Source: Rhodopseudomonas sp.
GTDB taxonomy: Bacteria; Pseudomonadota; Alphaproteobacteria; Rhizobiales; Xanthobacteraceae
Assembly: GCF_013377015.1 (NCBI RefSeq)
Contig: NZ_JACABA010000006.1
Location: 191,985-252,680 of the forward strand
Direction: 5' to 3'
Length of the DNA: 60,696 bases
The stretch's first letter is position 1, and each line of letters begins with the position of its first letter. The notes beneath the pieces are model-generated. The model was not told the origin of the DNA. It saw only the letters and a program-made list of their open reading frames with translations, and made no database searches. This document shows positions 8,742 through 17,590 of this stretch, in pieces. The position numbers were made by a program, and so were the translations under genes.

Positions 8742-9611
8742 ATGAACCCGAAACTGATCACGGCCCCGAATCCGATCTACGTCACCAGGCGGCGCAACGA
8801 TCAGATCGTGAAGGGCCTCTGCCTCACGGCGACAGTGTTCGGTGTCAGCTGGCTGGGCATGATCCTGTTCACGCTGTTCTTCAACGGTCTGGCCGGCATC
8901 AGCGTCCAGATCTTCACCCAGAACACCCCGCCGCCCGGATCGACCGAGGGCGGACTGCTCAACGCCATCGTCGGCTCGATCATCATGACGGTGATCGGAG
9001 TCGGGATCGGCGCACCGCTCGGACTGTTCGCCGGGACCTATCTGGCCGAATACGGCAAGTACGACCGTCTCACCTCGGTGATCCGCTTCATCAACGACAT
9101 CCTGCTCAGCGCACCGTCGATCATCATCGGCCTGTTCATCTACGGCGCGGTGGTGGTGCCAATGGGCGGCTTCTCGGCCTTTGCCGGCGCGCTGGCGCTG
9201 GCGGTGATCGTGATCCCCGTGGTCGTACGTACCACCGAGGACATGCTGCTACTGGTGCCGAGTTCGCTGCGCGAGGCGGCCTCGGCGCTGGGGCTGCCGC
9301 GCTCGCTGGTGATCAAGCGGATCGCCTATCGCGCCGCCCGCGCCGGCCTGATCACCGGCGTGCTGCTGGCCACCGCGCGGGTCGCCGGCGAAACCGCGCC
9401 GTTGCTGTTCACCGCGCTGAGCAACCAGTTCTTCAGCCTCGACCTCTCCAAGACGATGGCCAATCTCCCGGTCACCATCAACAACTTCGTGCAAAGTCCC
9501 TACGACTACTGGAAGCAACTGGCGTGGAGCGGGGCCCTGATCATCACCCTGACCGTGCTTGCCCTGAACATTGGCGCACGCATTCTTGGCGCCGAGAGGA
9601 CCCCGAAATGA
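8742..9611 (+). CDS. pstA: Phosphate ABC transporter permease PstA
   Basis: Second channel subunit of the phosphate importer, 289 aa. After a short basic N-terminus come six probable helices. The PstB-contact loop is visible as [20 protein letters not shown] (about residues 173-192), and [14 protein letters not shown] lies near 210. It is closely packed: two bases after pstC, and its TGA overlaps the pstB start in ATGA. Its length and motifs are typical of the family, and nothing is missing. Confidence 0.95.
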   Translation: MNPKLITAPNPIYVTRRRNDQIVKGLCLTATVFGVSWLGMILFTLFFNGLAGISVQIFTQNTPPPGSTEGGLLNAIVGSIIMTVIGVGIGAPLGLFAGTYLAEYGKYDRLTSVIRFINDILLSAPSIIIGLFIYGAVVVPMGGFSAFAGALALAVIVIPVVVRTTEDMLLLVPSSLREAASALGLPRSLVIKRIAYRAARAGLITGVLLATARVAGETAPLLFTALSNQFFSLDLSKTMANLPVTINNFVQSPYDYWKQLAWSGALIITLTVLALNIGARILGAERTPK

Positions 9612-10432
9612 GTGAGATTTCGATTTCGACCGAACTTCCGGCCGGGCCGATTCCGTCGATGTTGGCGCAGCCGGAAGGTCCACCCAAGGTCAGCGTGCGC
9701 GACCTGAACTTCTACTACGGACAGAACCACGCTCTGAAGCACATCAATCTCAACCTCGTCACCAACAAGGTCACGGCCTTCATCGGGCCGTCGGGTTGCG
9801 GCAAGTCGACGCTGCTGCGGATCTTCAACCGGATGTACGATCTGTATCCGGGACAGCGCGCCGAGGGCCAGGTGATGCTCGACGGCCACAACATCCTCGA
9901 CGCCAAGCTCGACCTCAACCTGCTGCGGGCGCGGGTCGGCATGGTGTTCCAGAAGCCGACCCCGTTTCCGATGACCATCTACGAGAACATCGCGTTCGGC
10001 ATACGGCTGTACGAGAAGATCTCGAAATCCGAGATGGACGGCCGGGTCGAGAAGGCGCTGCGCGGCGCCGCGCTGTGGAACGAAGCCAAGGACAAGCTCA
10101 GCGCCTCCGGCCTCAGCCTGTCCGGCGGTCAGCAGCAGCGGCTCTGCATCGCGCGCACCATTGCGGTGCGGCCCGAGGTGATCCTGTTCGACGAACCGTG
10201 CTCGGCGCTCGATCCGATCTCGACCGCGAAGATCGAGGAACTGATCGATGAGTTGAAGGAAGACTACACCATCGCCATCGTCACCCATAATATGCAGCAG
10301 GCGGCCCGCGTCTCGGAGTCCACCGCCTTCATGTATCTCGGCGAGCTGATCGAATTCGGTCCGACCAACAAGATCTTCACCTCGCCCACCGATCGCCGCA
10401 CCCAAGACTACATCACCGGCCGGTTCGGCTGA
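9608..10432 (+). CDS. pstB: Phosphate ABC transporter ATP-binding protein PstB
   Basis: ATPase that powers phosphate uptake, cytosolic face, 274 aa. Walker A is GPSGCGKST (60-68), the Q-loop lies in [10 protein letters not shown], the ABC signature is LSGGQQQR, Walker B is [13 protein letters not shown], and the switch histidine is in VTHNMQQA. The ATG overlaps the pstA stop (ATGA), implying coupled translation. The N-terminal 25 residues before the ABC domain are a variable extension seen in many PstB proteins. Confidence 0.96.
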   Translation: MSEISISTELPAGPIPSMLAQPEGPPKVSVRDLNFYYGQNHALKHINLNLVTNKVTAFIGPSGCGKSTLLRIFNRMYDLYPGQRAEGQVMLDGHNILDAKLDLNLLRARVGMVFQKPTPFPMTIYENIAFGIRLYEKISKSEMDGRVEKALRGAALWNEAKDKLSASGLSLSGGQQQRLCIARTIAVRPEVILFDEPCSALDPISTAKIEELIDELKEDYTIAIVTHNMQQAARVSESTAFMYLGELIEFGPTNKIFTSPTDRRTQDYITGRFG

Positions 10433-10457
10433 CGCGCCACGCGCGAGGAGAATGAAC

Positions 10458-11174
10458 ATGGGCTTCGAACACACCACCAAGGCCTTCGACGGCGATCTAC
10501 AGGAACTCACCCGGCTGGTGGCAGAAATGGGCGGGCTCGCGGAACGGCAGATCGTCGATTCGGTCGACGCCCTGATCCGCCGCGACATCCCGCTCGGCGC
10601 TCGCGTGGTCGCCGCCGACGCCGAGATCGACCAGATGCAGCGCACCATCGAGGAGCGCGCCGTGCTCACCATCGCGCGGCGTCAGCCGATGGCGGTCGAT
10701 CTGCGCGAGATCGTCGGCGCGATGCGGGTGGCCACCGATCTGGAGCGGATCGGCGACCTGTCGAAGAACATCGCCAAGCGCGTCACCGCGCTCGATAGCG
10801 ATTTCCATCCGCTGAAACTGATCCGCGGGCTGGAGCACATGACCGACCTGGTGCAGTCGCAGATCAAATCGGTGCTCGACGCCTATACGGCACACGATCT
10901 GCCGGCGGCGATGGTGGTGTGGAACGGCGACGAGGAGGTCGACGCGATCTGTACCTCGCTGTTCCGCGAGCTCCTGACCTACATGATGGAAGATCCGCGC
11001 AACATCTCGTTCTGCATCCATCTGATGTTCTGCGCCAAGAACATCGAGCGGATCGGTGACCACGCGACCAACATCGCGGAGACCGTGTTTTACATGATCG
11101 AGGGGCAGCAGCTTCTCGAAAAGCGTCCGAAGGGCGACATGACGAATTTCGCCAGCGCGACGCCCGGCAACTGA
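10458..11174 (+). CDS. phoU: Phosphate signalling protein PhoU
   Basis: Negative regulator that links PstSCAB activity to PhoR, 238 aa, mainly helical. Two PhoU repeats are visible, each with the acidic metal-binding pattern: DLERIGDLSKNIAKR (near residue 95) and NIERIGDHATNIAE (near 197). ATG at 10458 is preferred over ATG at 10452 because GAGGAG (10445-10450) is 7 bases from it and only one from the earlier codon. The gene lies 25 bp after pstB and 12 bp before phoB, so the six genes pstS to phoB look like one operon. Confidence 0.94.
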   Translation: MGFEHTTKAFDGDLQELTRLVAEMGGLAERQIVDSVDALIRRDIPLGARVVAADAEIDQMQRTIEERAVLTIARRQPMAVDLREIVGAMRVATDLERIGDLSKNIAKRVTALDSDFHPLKLIRGLEHMTDLVQSQIKSVLDAYTAHDLPAAMVVWNGDEEVDAICTSLFRELLTYMMEDPRNISFCIHLMFCAKNIERIGDHATNIAETVFYMIEGQQLLEKRPKGDMTNFASATPGN

Positions 11175-11186
11175 CGAGGACCGACG

Positions 11187-11888
11187 ATGAGTGCGCGCAT
11201 TCTGGTGGTTGAGGACGAAGAAGCGCTGACCACGCTGCTTCGTTACAATCTCGACGCCGAGGGTTACGAGGTCGAGACGGTAGCGCGCGGCGACGACGCC
11301 GATACCCGTCTGAAGGAACGGATTCCCGACCTGATCGTGTTGGACTGGATGCTGCCCGGGCTGTCCGGGATTGAGCTGTGCCGACGGTTGCGGGCGCGGC
11401 CCGAGACCAAGCAGCTGCCGATCATCATGCTCACCGCGCGCGGCGAGGAAAGCGAGCGGGTGCGCGGGCTGGCCACCGGCGCCGACGACTACATCGTCAA
11501 GCCGTTCTCGGTGCCGGAACTGTTGGCGCGGGTGAAGGGGTTGTTGCGGCGCGCGGCGCCGGAGCGGCTCGCCAGCATCCTGGCCTATGGCGACCTCGAA
11601 CTCGACCGCGACAAGCGCCGCGTGGCGCGCTCAGGGCGGCCGATCGATCTCGGCCCGACCGAATATCGCCTGCTGGAGTTTTTCCTCGAGCACCCGGGTC
11701 GGGTGTTCAGCCGCGAGCAGTTGCTCGACAGCGTCTGGGGCCGCGACATCTATATCGACGAGCGCACCGTGGACGTCCATATCGGGCGGCTGCGCAAGCT
11801 GCTCAATCCCGGCCGCGAGCAGGACCCGATCCGCACCGTGCGCGGCGCCGGCTACGCACTGGACGATCGCTTCGCCAAGGCGGAGTAA
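11187..11888 (+). CDS. phoB: Phosphate regulon response regulator PhoB
   Basis: Transcription activator that binds Pho boxes when phosphorylated by PhoR, 233 aa. The receiver domain spans residues 1-122, with acidic pocket ED (9-10), phospho-acceptor Asp53 (VLDWMLPG) and Lys in DDYIVKPFS. A winged-helix DNA-binding domain follows (about 135-230), with PTEYRLLEFFLEHPGRVFSR and VDVHIGRLRKLL. GAGGA precedes the ATG. Unlike the E. coli phoBR pair, the kinase gene is separated from it by the whole pst operon. Predicted targets in this window are the sites before pstS and between btaB and btaA. Confidence 0.95.
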   Translation: MSARILVVEDEEALTTLLRYNLDAEGYEVETVARGDDADTRLKERIPDLIVLDWMLPGLSGIELCRRLRARPETKQLPIIMLTARGEESERVRGLATGADDYIVKPFSVPELLARVKGLLRRAAPERLASILAYGDLELDRDKRRVARSGRPIDLGPTEYRLLEFFLEHPGRVFSREQLLDSVWGRDIYIDERTVDVHIGRLRKLLNPGREQDPIRTVRGAGYALDDRFAKAE

Positions 11889-11916
11889 TCCTCACGGTCG
11901 CTATCTCTCGTTCATC

Positions 11917-11939
11917 ATGCCCGGGCTTGTCCCGGGCAT
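11917..11939 (+). terminator. CCCGGGC hairpin after phoB
   Basis: ATGCCCGGG, a 5-base loop, then CCCGGGCAT, 28 bases after the phoB stop and followed by TTGCGTCTT. The same core recurs after argF (15541-15561), so it is also a member of a dispersed repeat. Confidence 0.5.
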
Positions 11940-12006
11940 TTGCGTCTTGAGGCTTCGCTGCATCGACGAAATGGGGCGAGAGCACGGCGCTTAGTCAACA
12001 TAACCG

Positions 12007-12114
12007 GTCATCCTCCGCGAAAGCGGAGGACCCAGTATTCCAGAGCGCTTACGGTTAGTTCTTGACCATCGGCGCTCTGGAATACTGGGTCGCCCGGTCA
12101 AGCCGGGCGATGAC
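12007..12114. repeat. 108-bp palindromic element with cloverleaf-like folding
   Basis: Three nested stems can be read. An outer GTCATC/GATGAC closes the element. A 20-bp perfect inverted repeat has arms 12029-12048 and 12072-12091. Each arm is flanked by its own hairpin: CCTCCGC-GAAA-GCGGAGG (12012-12029) and CGCCCGG-TCAAG-CCGGGCG (12091-12109). It lies between the convergent ends of phoB and gcrA. It looks like a dispersed MITE-like or bidirectional-terminator repeat of this bacterial group (inference). Confidence 0.7.
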
Positions 12115-12162
12115 GCATGACTGTTACGCGGACGCCCAGCGTCCCGAAAGGCGCTGATTATC

Positions 12163-12672
12163 TCAGCGCGTTGGCTTCGGCATCTGGCGGCGGCGGTCGC
12201 CGGCCGGCTGATAGGCGATGCGTGAGTGGTGCGCGCAATAGGGCAGGCTCTGCAGTGCCTTGCCGCCGCAGAAGAAGAATTCCGGATTGGACGGATCGCC
12301 GATCGGCCAATGGCAGGTCGCCTCGTTGAGTTCCAGCAGGCTCAGCCGCTGGCTCATCGGCACCACATTGTCGTAAGCTACCGGATCCGGCTCGGCCTCG
12401 ACCTCGAACACATGCGCCAGCGCGGTGTTGCCGCGCGACACCGGACGCGACACCCGCATCATGTGCTGGGCCGGACGGGCCTTGCGCGGCCGCGGCGCCG
12501 CTGAGGATGGGCTCTTGGCGCGGCCGGACAGGCCGAGCCGGTGAACCTTGCCGATTACCGCGTTGCGCGTCACATTGCCGAGCTCTGCGGCGATTTGACT
12601 CGCCGACAGGCCGCCTTCCCACAATTTCTTCAGCTGCTCGACGCGGTCGTCGGTCCAGGTCAATGCCGTCAT
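12163..12672 (-). CDS. gcrA: Cell cycle regulator GcrA
   Basis: Alphaproteobacterial cell-cycle transcription factor that acts with sigma70 at promoters carrying CcrM-methylated GANTC; 169 aa. The N-terminal helix-turn-helix is clear (TDDRVEQLKKLWEGGLSAS through NVTRNAVIGKVHRLGLSGR, residues 7-50), followed by a basic linker and a C-terminal domain with C-H-W-P and C-G-G...C-A-H-H motifs. The length matches Caulobacter GcrA (about 170). ATG at 12672 begins MTALTWTDDR, the family start. A much longer open frame upstream is antisense to argD and is not part of the gene. Three GANTC sites occur in its upstream region. Confidence 0.95.
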   Translation of the reverse strand: MTALTWTDDRVEQLKKLWEGGLSASQIAAELGNVTRNAVIGKVHRLGLSGRAKSPSSAAPRPRKARPAQHMMRVSRPVSRGNTALAHVFEVEAEPDPVAYDNVVPMSQRLSLLELNEATCHWPIGDPSNPEFFFCGGKALQSLPYCAHHSRIAYQPAGDRRRQMPKPTR

Positions 12673-13169
12673 CGCTTTATCCCTTCGTGCCGCGCCCGCC
12701 GTCCAAAGCAGCGTCGCAGCGTAGATGTCGCCAAAATCTCTGACGGCAGAATCCCTTAGCCCTCGCCGGGCGCGGCCTTCGCGCCAGGGCGTTACGCAAC
12801 ACTGAGAACACGAGTGGATCACAACCGCGCACGAGATGTCGTACTCGACGAGACAAAGGCTACAATATGCCGTGACTCTCGCGCAAGAGTCCGACCTGGT
12901 GCGTCCACACCTTCTACTACGAGGCTCCCGTAGCGATCCTTCGCCACCCGGACCGCAGCCCAGGTTTCGAGCTCCGATGTCGGTTGAACACACAGCGCCA
13001 ACGAACCAACAGCGGGTTTGGTTCAAATCATCTCGCGACCAACGGCAATGACGCGCGGCGTCGATCGGAGCCTCGGACGGCCTTGAAGATGGTCGTGTCG
13101 CGGGACCCGCGTTGGTTTCGCTGGGCGGCGCGCGGTGCCGGTGCCGGGAAATTCCGGGCGAACCATCGG
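12673..13169. other. gcrA-side part of a 636-bp intergenic region
   Basis: No gene with coding character lies between gcrA (12672) and argD (13309). This part carries GANTC at 12749-12753, 12874-12878 and 12887-12891, candidate methylation-dependent control sites for gcrA. The remaining ~280 bp up to the argD promoter shows nothing I can name; short open frames there look random. Confidence 0.6.
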
Positions 13170-13197
13170 TTGACAGTGCCTCTGGTGGACCTAGAAT
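13170..13197 (+). promoter_or_regulatory. sigma70-type promoter of argD
   Basis: TTGACA at 13170-13175, 16-base spacer, TAGAAT at 13192-13197; the transcription start would fall near 13204. It lies about 105 bp before the argD ATG, with an unusually good -35. Confidence 0.65.
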
Positions 13198-13204
13198 ATC
13201 GCTA

Positions 13205-13236
13205 CGTGCCGCCTGGAAAGGCGGCACGTTTCGTTT
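13205..13236 (+). terminator. Hairpin at the very 5' end of the argD transcript
   Basis: CGTGCCGCC (13205-13213), loop TGGAAA, GGCGGCACG (13220-13228), then TTTCGTTT. It looks like a terminator or attenuator, but it begins where transcription should start, so it may instead be a 5'-end stabilising stem. Confidence 0.5.
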
Positions 13237-13308
13237 CCGGGGTACGTTGGTCCGTTGTTGCGACAGCAACTGTCGGTCGGGCACCCTAAAACTCCGATCG
13301 GATCGGCT

Positions 13309-14523
13309 ATGTCCAAGAGCGCAAGCACTTCCCATTTGTTGCCGGTATTCGCCAGGGCGGATGTCGCCTTCGAGCGCGGCGAGGGCGTCTGGCTGATTGG
13401 CACCGATCGCGAACGTTATCTCGATTTCACCAGCGGCGTCGCCGTCAATGCGCTCGGCCACTGCCATCCGCACCTGGTCGCCGCCTTGCAGGAGCAGGCG
13501 ACCAAACTCTGGCACATGTCGAACCTGTTCAAGAGCCCGGACGGCGAGCGGCTGGCGGCACGCTTGTGCGAGCAGAGCTTCGCCGACTTCGTGTTCTTCG
13601 CCAATTCGGGCGCCGAGGCGATGGAATGCGCGCTGAAGATGACGCGGCATTACCATTTCTCCAAGGGCCACCCGGAGCGCACCCGGATCGTCACCTTCGA
13701 GGGCGCGTTCCACGGCCGCACGCTGGGCACGCTGGCGGCGACCGGTTCGGCGAAATATCTCGAGGGCTACGGCGCCCCGCTGGATGGCTTCGACCAGGTT
13801 CCGCTCGGCGATCTCGATGCGGTGAAGAGGGCGATCGGCCCCAACACCGCCGGCATCCTGATCGAGCCGCTGCAGGGCGAGGGCGGCGTCCGCGCGCCGC
13901 CGCATGCGTTTTTCCGGGCGTTGCGCGAGCTGTGCGATCAGCACGGCCTGCTGCTGGTGTTCGACGAGGTACAGACCGGCATGGGCCGCACCGGCGAGTT
14001 ATTCGCCTATCAGCGGATAGGTGTCACTCCCGACATCATGTCGCTAGCCAAGGCGCTCGGCGGCGGCTTTCCGATCGGCGCCTGCCTCGCCACCGCGGAG
14101 GCGGCCGCTGGCATGGCGCCGGGCTCGCACGGTTCCACCTTCGGCGGCAATCCGCTCGCGGTCGCGGCGTCGAATGCGGTGCTCGACGTGATGCTGAAGC
14201 CGGGCTTCTTCGATCACGTCAACCGGATCTCGCTGCTCTTGAAGCAGAAGCTCGCGTCCGTCGTCGACCGGCATCCCGACGTGCTCAGCGAAGTCCGCGG
14301 CGAGGGCCTGTTGATCGGGCTGAAGGCGGTGGTGCCGTCGGCCGATCTGGTCGCCGCGTTGCGCGCGCAAAAGCTGCTGACGGTCGGCGCCGGCGACAAT
14401 GTGGTGCGGTTGCTGCCGCCGCTGATCGTCTCCGAAGCCGAAATCGAGGACGCGGTCGTGCGGCTGGAGAACGCCTGTGTGGCGCTGTCGGCCCGTGCTG
14501 CGCAGCCGGAGGCGGCAAGATGA
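13309..14523 (+). CDS. argD: Acetylornithine aminotransferase ArgD
   Basis: PLP enzyme of arginine biosynthesis that transfers an amino group from glutamate to N-acetylglutamate semialdehyde (and often acts in lysine synthesis too); 404 aa, cytosolic. Fold-type I class III motifs: [13 protein letters not shown] (100-111), the PLP-ring Asp219 in VFDEVQTG, the Schiff-base Lys248 in [13 protein letters not shown], and [15 protein letters not shown] at 13309 gives the family N-terminus; upstream codons in frame back to 13255 are probably untranslated. Its TGA overlaps the argF ATG (ATGA). GABA or ornithine transaminase is unlikely given argF next door. Confidence 0.93.
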   Translation: MSKSASTSHLLPVFARADVAFERGEGVWLIGTDRERYLDFTSGVAVNALGHCHPHLVAALQEQATKLWHMSNLFKSPDGERLAARLCEQSFADFVFFANSGAEAMECALKMTRHYHFSKGHPERTRIVTFEGAFHGRTLGTLAATGSAKYLEGYGAPLDGFDQVPLGDLDAVKRAIGPNTAGILIEPLQGEGGVRAPPHAFFRALRELCDQHGLLLVFDEVQTGMGRTGELFAYQRIGVTPDIMSLAKALGGGFPIGACLATAEAAAGMAPGSHGSTFGGNPLAVAASNAVLDVMLKPGFFDHVNRISLLLKQKLASVVDRHPDVLSEVRGEGLLIGLKAVVPSADLVAALRAQKLLTVGAGDNVVRLLPPLIVSEAEIEDAVVRLENACVALSARAAQPEAAR

Positions 14524-15446
14524 GCAATTCGCTGCGGCATTTTCTCGATCTCAGCGAGCTGCCGACCAAGCAACTGCGCGTCATGCTCGACGCCGCCGTC
14601 GCCATGAAGGCGCAGCGCAAGGCCCACGCCAAGTCCGACAAGCCGCTCGAAGACAAGACCCTGGCGATGATCTTCGAGAAGCCCTCGACCCGAACCCGGG
14701 TGTCGTTCGACGTCGGCATGCGCCAGCTCGGCGGCGAGGCGATCATGCTGACCGGCGCCGAAATGCAGCTCGGGCGCGGCGAGACCATCGCCGACACCGC
14801 GCGGGTGCTCTCGCGCTTCGTCGACATCATCATGATCCGAATTCTGAACCACGACGCGCTGCTGGAGCTTGCCGCCAACGCCACCGTGCCGGTGATCAAC
14901 GGCCTGACCCGGAAATCGCATCCCTGCCAGGTGATGGCCGACGTGATGACGTTCGAGGAACATCGCGGGCCGATCAAGGGCCGCACCGTGGCCTGGACCG
15001 GCGACGACAACAACGTGCTGGCGTCGTGGGCGCACGCCGCGGAGCGGTTCGGGTTCAATCTGCGGGTGGCGACGCCGCCGCAGCTGGCGCCCAACAAGGC
15101 GATGCGCGACTGGATCAAGGCGACCGGCGCCTCGATCGCGCTCGGCAACGACCCGGAGGCCGCGGTCAAGGGCGCCGACTGCGTCGTCACCGACACCTGG
15201 TTCTCGATGGGCGACAAGGACGGTGAGCACCGCCACAATTTGTTGAAGCCGTATCAGGTCAACGCTCGGCTGATGTCGCTGGCGCACAAGGACGCGATCT
15301 TCATGCACTGCCTGCCGGCGCATCGCGGCGACGAGGTCACCGATGAGGTGATCGACGGCCCGCAATCGGTGGTGTTCGACGAGGCCGAGAACCGTCTGCA
15401 CGCGCAGAAGGGCATCCTGGCCTGGTGCCTCGACGCGGTGGGGTGA
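14520..15446 (+). CDS. argF: Ornithine carbamoyltransferase ArgF
   Basis: Condenses ornithine and carbamoyl phosphate to citrulline in arginine biosynthesis; 308 aa, cytosolic, trimer in the family. Visible motifs are the carbamoyl-phosphate loop STRTR (56-60), HPCQ near 138, a DxxxSMG-type ornithine loop (TWFSMGD) and the catalytic [10 protein letters not shown] near 262. It is complete and of typical length. Translation overlaps argD by four bases, so the two enzymes are co-expressed. A CCCGGGC hairpin follows the operon. Confidence 0.95.
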   Translation: MSNSLRHFLDLSELPTKQLRVMLDAAVAMKAQRKAHAKSDKPLEDKTLAMIFEKPSTRTRVSFDVGMRQLGGEAIMLTGAEMQLGRGETIADTARVLSRFVDIIMIRILNHDALLELAANATVPVINGLTRKSHPCQVMADVMTFEEHRGPIKGRTVAWTGDDNNVLASWAHAAERFGFNLRVATPPQLAPNKAMRDWIKATGASIALGNDPEAAVKGADCVVTDTWFSMGDKDGEHRHNLLKPYQVNARLMSLAHKDAIFMHCLPAHRGDEVTDEVIDGPQSVVFDEAENRLHAQKGILAWCLDAVG

Positions 15447-15540
15447 GGCGCGGCGCGCGCCTGTTCCAGAGTTTGAACAATGCGCGCTCAGGACTCATGG
15501 CGCGGTCCGAATTCGAGAATTCCGATTCCTCTCCGCGTCA

Positions 15541-15561
15541 TGCCCGGGACAAGCCCGGGCA
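15541..15561. repeat. CCCGGGC palindrome after argF
   Basis: TGCCCGGG, 5 bases, CCCGGGCA. It has the same core as the hairpin after phoB, here within CGTCATGCCCGGG...CCCGGGCAAGACG. It may serve as the argF terminator. Confidence 0.5.
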
Positions 15562-15702
15562 AGACGTGGTTGGTTCAGTGCCTAAACTTTTTGGCCGAAT
15601 CTTCGGTCGGGCTGTCGGGGTGACGGCATGCCCGCATTGCTCCGATGTTTTCCACCATCCCTGGGGTTTCGATCTTCGCCCGCCGACCCCAGATAGAGTC
15701 CC

Positions 15703-16704
15703 ATGACCTCACAATCCCCCGATCCGAAAATCGCCGTTGAGCCCCCGATCCGTGCGCCGTCGCCGGTGCCGATCGATGACACCGTGCTGCCGTTCGAAAT
15801 CGGCTCGCTCGATCTGCGCGGCCGGCTGACAAGGCTCGGCCCCGCGCTCGACGAGCTGCTCGACAAGCACGCTTATCCGGCGCCGGTGGCGAAGCTCCTC
15901 GGCGAGGCGATCGTGCTGACCTCGTTGCTCGGTTCGGCGTTGAAATTCGACGGCCGCTTCATCCTGCAGACCCAGACCGACGGTCCGGTGTCGTTCCTGA
16001 TCGTCGACTTCCAGGCCCCGGACCGGATCCGCGCCTATGCGCGGTTCGACAAGGAGCGGCTGGCGCCCGGCTTGGATTCCGGCGCGCTGCTCGGCCATGG
16101 CCATCTGGCGATGACGATCGATCAGGGTCCGGACATGAGCCGCTATCAGGGCCTGGTGGCGCTGGAAGGCGGCAATCTGGAAGACGCCGCGCATGAATAT
16201 TTCCTGCGCTCCGAACAGATCCCGACAAAGGTGCGGCTCGCGGTCGGCGAGGAATGGCGCGGCGGCGACGGCCCCAAGCATCACTGGCGCGCCGGCGGCA
16301 TGCTGCTGCAATTCCTGCCGCAGGCGCCGGACCGCGCCCGGCAGCCCGACCTGCATCCCGGCGACGCGCCGGAGGACGCTACGCCGCATGTCGTCGCCGA
16401 AGACGACGCCTGGGTCGAGGGCCAGTCGCTGATCGCCACGGTGGAAGACCTCGAACTGATCGATCCGGATCTGTCGAGCGAACGCTTACTGTACAGGCTG
16501 TTTCACGAGAGCGGCGTCCGGGTGTTTTCCGCGCTGCCGCTGCGCGCGCAATGCTCCTGCTCGCGCGACGCGGTGTCCGGCATGCTGAACAGCTTCACCC
16601 CGCACGACCGCGCCGAGATGGTGAAGGACGGCAAGGTGGTGGTGACCTGCGAGTTCTGCAGCACGGTGTACGAGTTTACGCCGCAGGAAGCTGGCGTGGA
16701 GTAG
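15703..16704 (+). CDS. hslO: Hsp33 redox-regulated chaperone HslO
   Basis: Cytosolic holdase activated by oxidation, 333 aa. The zinc/redox switch is intact: C284-x-C286 (QCSCSRD) and C316-x2-C319 (TCEFCSTVYEF). These cysteines bind zinc when reduced and form disulfides under oxidative or heat stress, exposing the substrate surface. The N-terminal ~35 residues, rich in Pro, precede the core and are longer than in E. coli. It is transcribed alone, 256 bp after argF, with a repeat element in between. Confidence 0.94.
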   Translation: MTSQSPDPKIAVEPPIRAPSPVPIDDTVLPFEIGSLDLRGRLTRLGPALDELLDKHAYPAPVAKLLGEAIVLTSLLGSALKFDGRFILQTQTDGPVSFLIVDFQAPDRIRAYARFDKERLAPGLDSGALLGHGHLAMTIDQGPDMSRYQGLVALEGGNLEDAAHEYFLRSEQIPTKVRLAVGEEWRGGDGPKHHWRAGGMLLQFLPQAPDRARQPDLHPGDAPEDATPHVVAEDDAWVEGQSLIATVEDLELIDPDLSSERLLYRLFHESGVRVFSALPLRAQCSCSRDAVSGMLNSFTPHDRAEMVKDGKVVVTCEFCSTVYEFTPQEAGVE

Positions 16705-16722
16705 CACGCGGCGCGGCTAGAG

Positions 16723-16772
16723 TTCGTCATTGCGGGTTCGCTCGAGCTTCGCTTACGAGCGCCGGAATGACA
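16723..16772. repeat. TCGTCATTGC-type dispersed repeat
   Basis: TTCGTCATTGCGGG...CGGAATGACAG with an internal GCTCG/CGAGC stem, between the convergent ends of hslO and apaG. It resembles the repeats at 60482-60501 and 60591-60629 and may act as a bidirectional terminator. Confidence 0.45.
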
Positions 16773-16815
16773 GCTTGGTTGAATCAACGCCAATAAGCCA
16801 AATGGACGACACCCG

Positions 16816-17226
16816 CTAATTCAGCGTCCGCTTGCCCTCGGGGCTGTCCAGCGAAAATGCCGGGACGTCGATCTCGAACGGCTCGCCGCCTTCGGTCACC
16901 ATCTGGTAGCGGCCGGCCATGAAGCCGGAGGCGGTCGGTAAGGGCACGCCGCTGGTGTATTCGAAGCGTTCGCCGGGCGCGAGCACCGGCTGTTCGCCGA
17001 CCACGCCTTCGCCGCGCACTTCCTGTTTGCGGCCCGAGGCGTCGGTGATTACCCAATGCCTTGTCCGCAGTTGCACGGTCTCTTCGCCGGAATTGGTGAT
17101 CACCACCGTATAGGACCAGAAAAACTGCCGGTTCTCCGCCGAGGAGCGCTCCGGCAGATAGTTCGGCTCGACGGTCACCTCGATCTGGCGGGTCACGGCG
17201 CGATACATGGGGGCGACTTTCGGCAT
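16816..17226 (-). CDS. apaG: ApaG domain protein (Co2+/Mg2+ efflux-associated)
   Basis: Small FnIII-like beta-sandwich protein, 136 aa. The family pattern is plain: [19 protein letters not shown] at the start, [29 protein letters not shown] and the conserved [22 protein letters not shown]. The molecular role is poorly known; ApaG is linked genetically to divalent-cation and ApaH phenotypes in enterobacteria. The start at 17226 is not certain: ATG at 17208 would remove six residues and give the more usual 130. It is divergent from opgC. Confidence 0.9.
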   Translation of the reverse strand: MPKVAPMYRAVTRQIEVTVEPNYLPERSSAENRQFFWSYTVVITNSGEETVQLRTRHWVITDASGRKQEVRGEGVVGEQPVLAPGERFEYTSGVPLPTASGFMAGRYQMVTEGGEPFEIDVPAFSLDSPEGKRTLN

Positions 17227-17590
17227 TCTTGTGCATCATAGCGAAAACTGCGGCCGGAACCAAATTTTCACCGACGACCTGAATCGATCAGCGATGCGCC
17301 GGCAACGACCGCGGTTTCAACATAGTTCCGTTCTAATCGGGCCGACGCCGCCGGTCGCGAACGAAATTTCGGCAGCATGAGCGAAAAACAGTGCAACTCC
17401 CGTTCAACCAGATCGGCTTCGGTTCGGCTGTAACCGCGGTTCCCGCGCGGCGACGAAGCCTGGCGCAGCCGAGCCTTCGGCGCCGGGTCGTTGGCCATAC
17501 TAGGTTACCAGCAAATCGCTTGCTATTGTTGGGTAGATCGTCTCATTCCTGCTGTGCCACGATGCGGCCTGAGCCGCCCAACGGTGCCCG
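17227..17590. other. 364-bp divergent intergenic region apaG/opgC
   Basis: It must hold both promoters. I see no convincing gene (a 76-codon open frame on the minus strand looks random), no Pho box and no strong terminator. Confidence 0.5.

Noticed and set aside
12163-13944. A 593-codon open frame on the minus strand running from inside argD through the intergenic region into gcrA
   Set aside because: Only the last 169 codons match GcrA and begin at its usual start; the rest is antisense to argD and GC-driven.
17268-17498. 76-codon minus-strand frame between apaG and opgC
   Set aside because: No ribosome site, no coding-like composition, overlaps the region where both promoters must lie.
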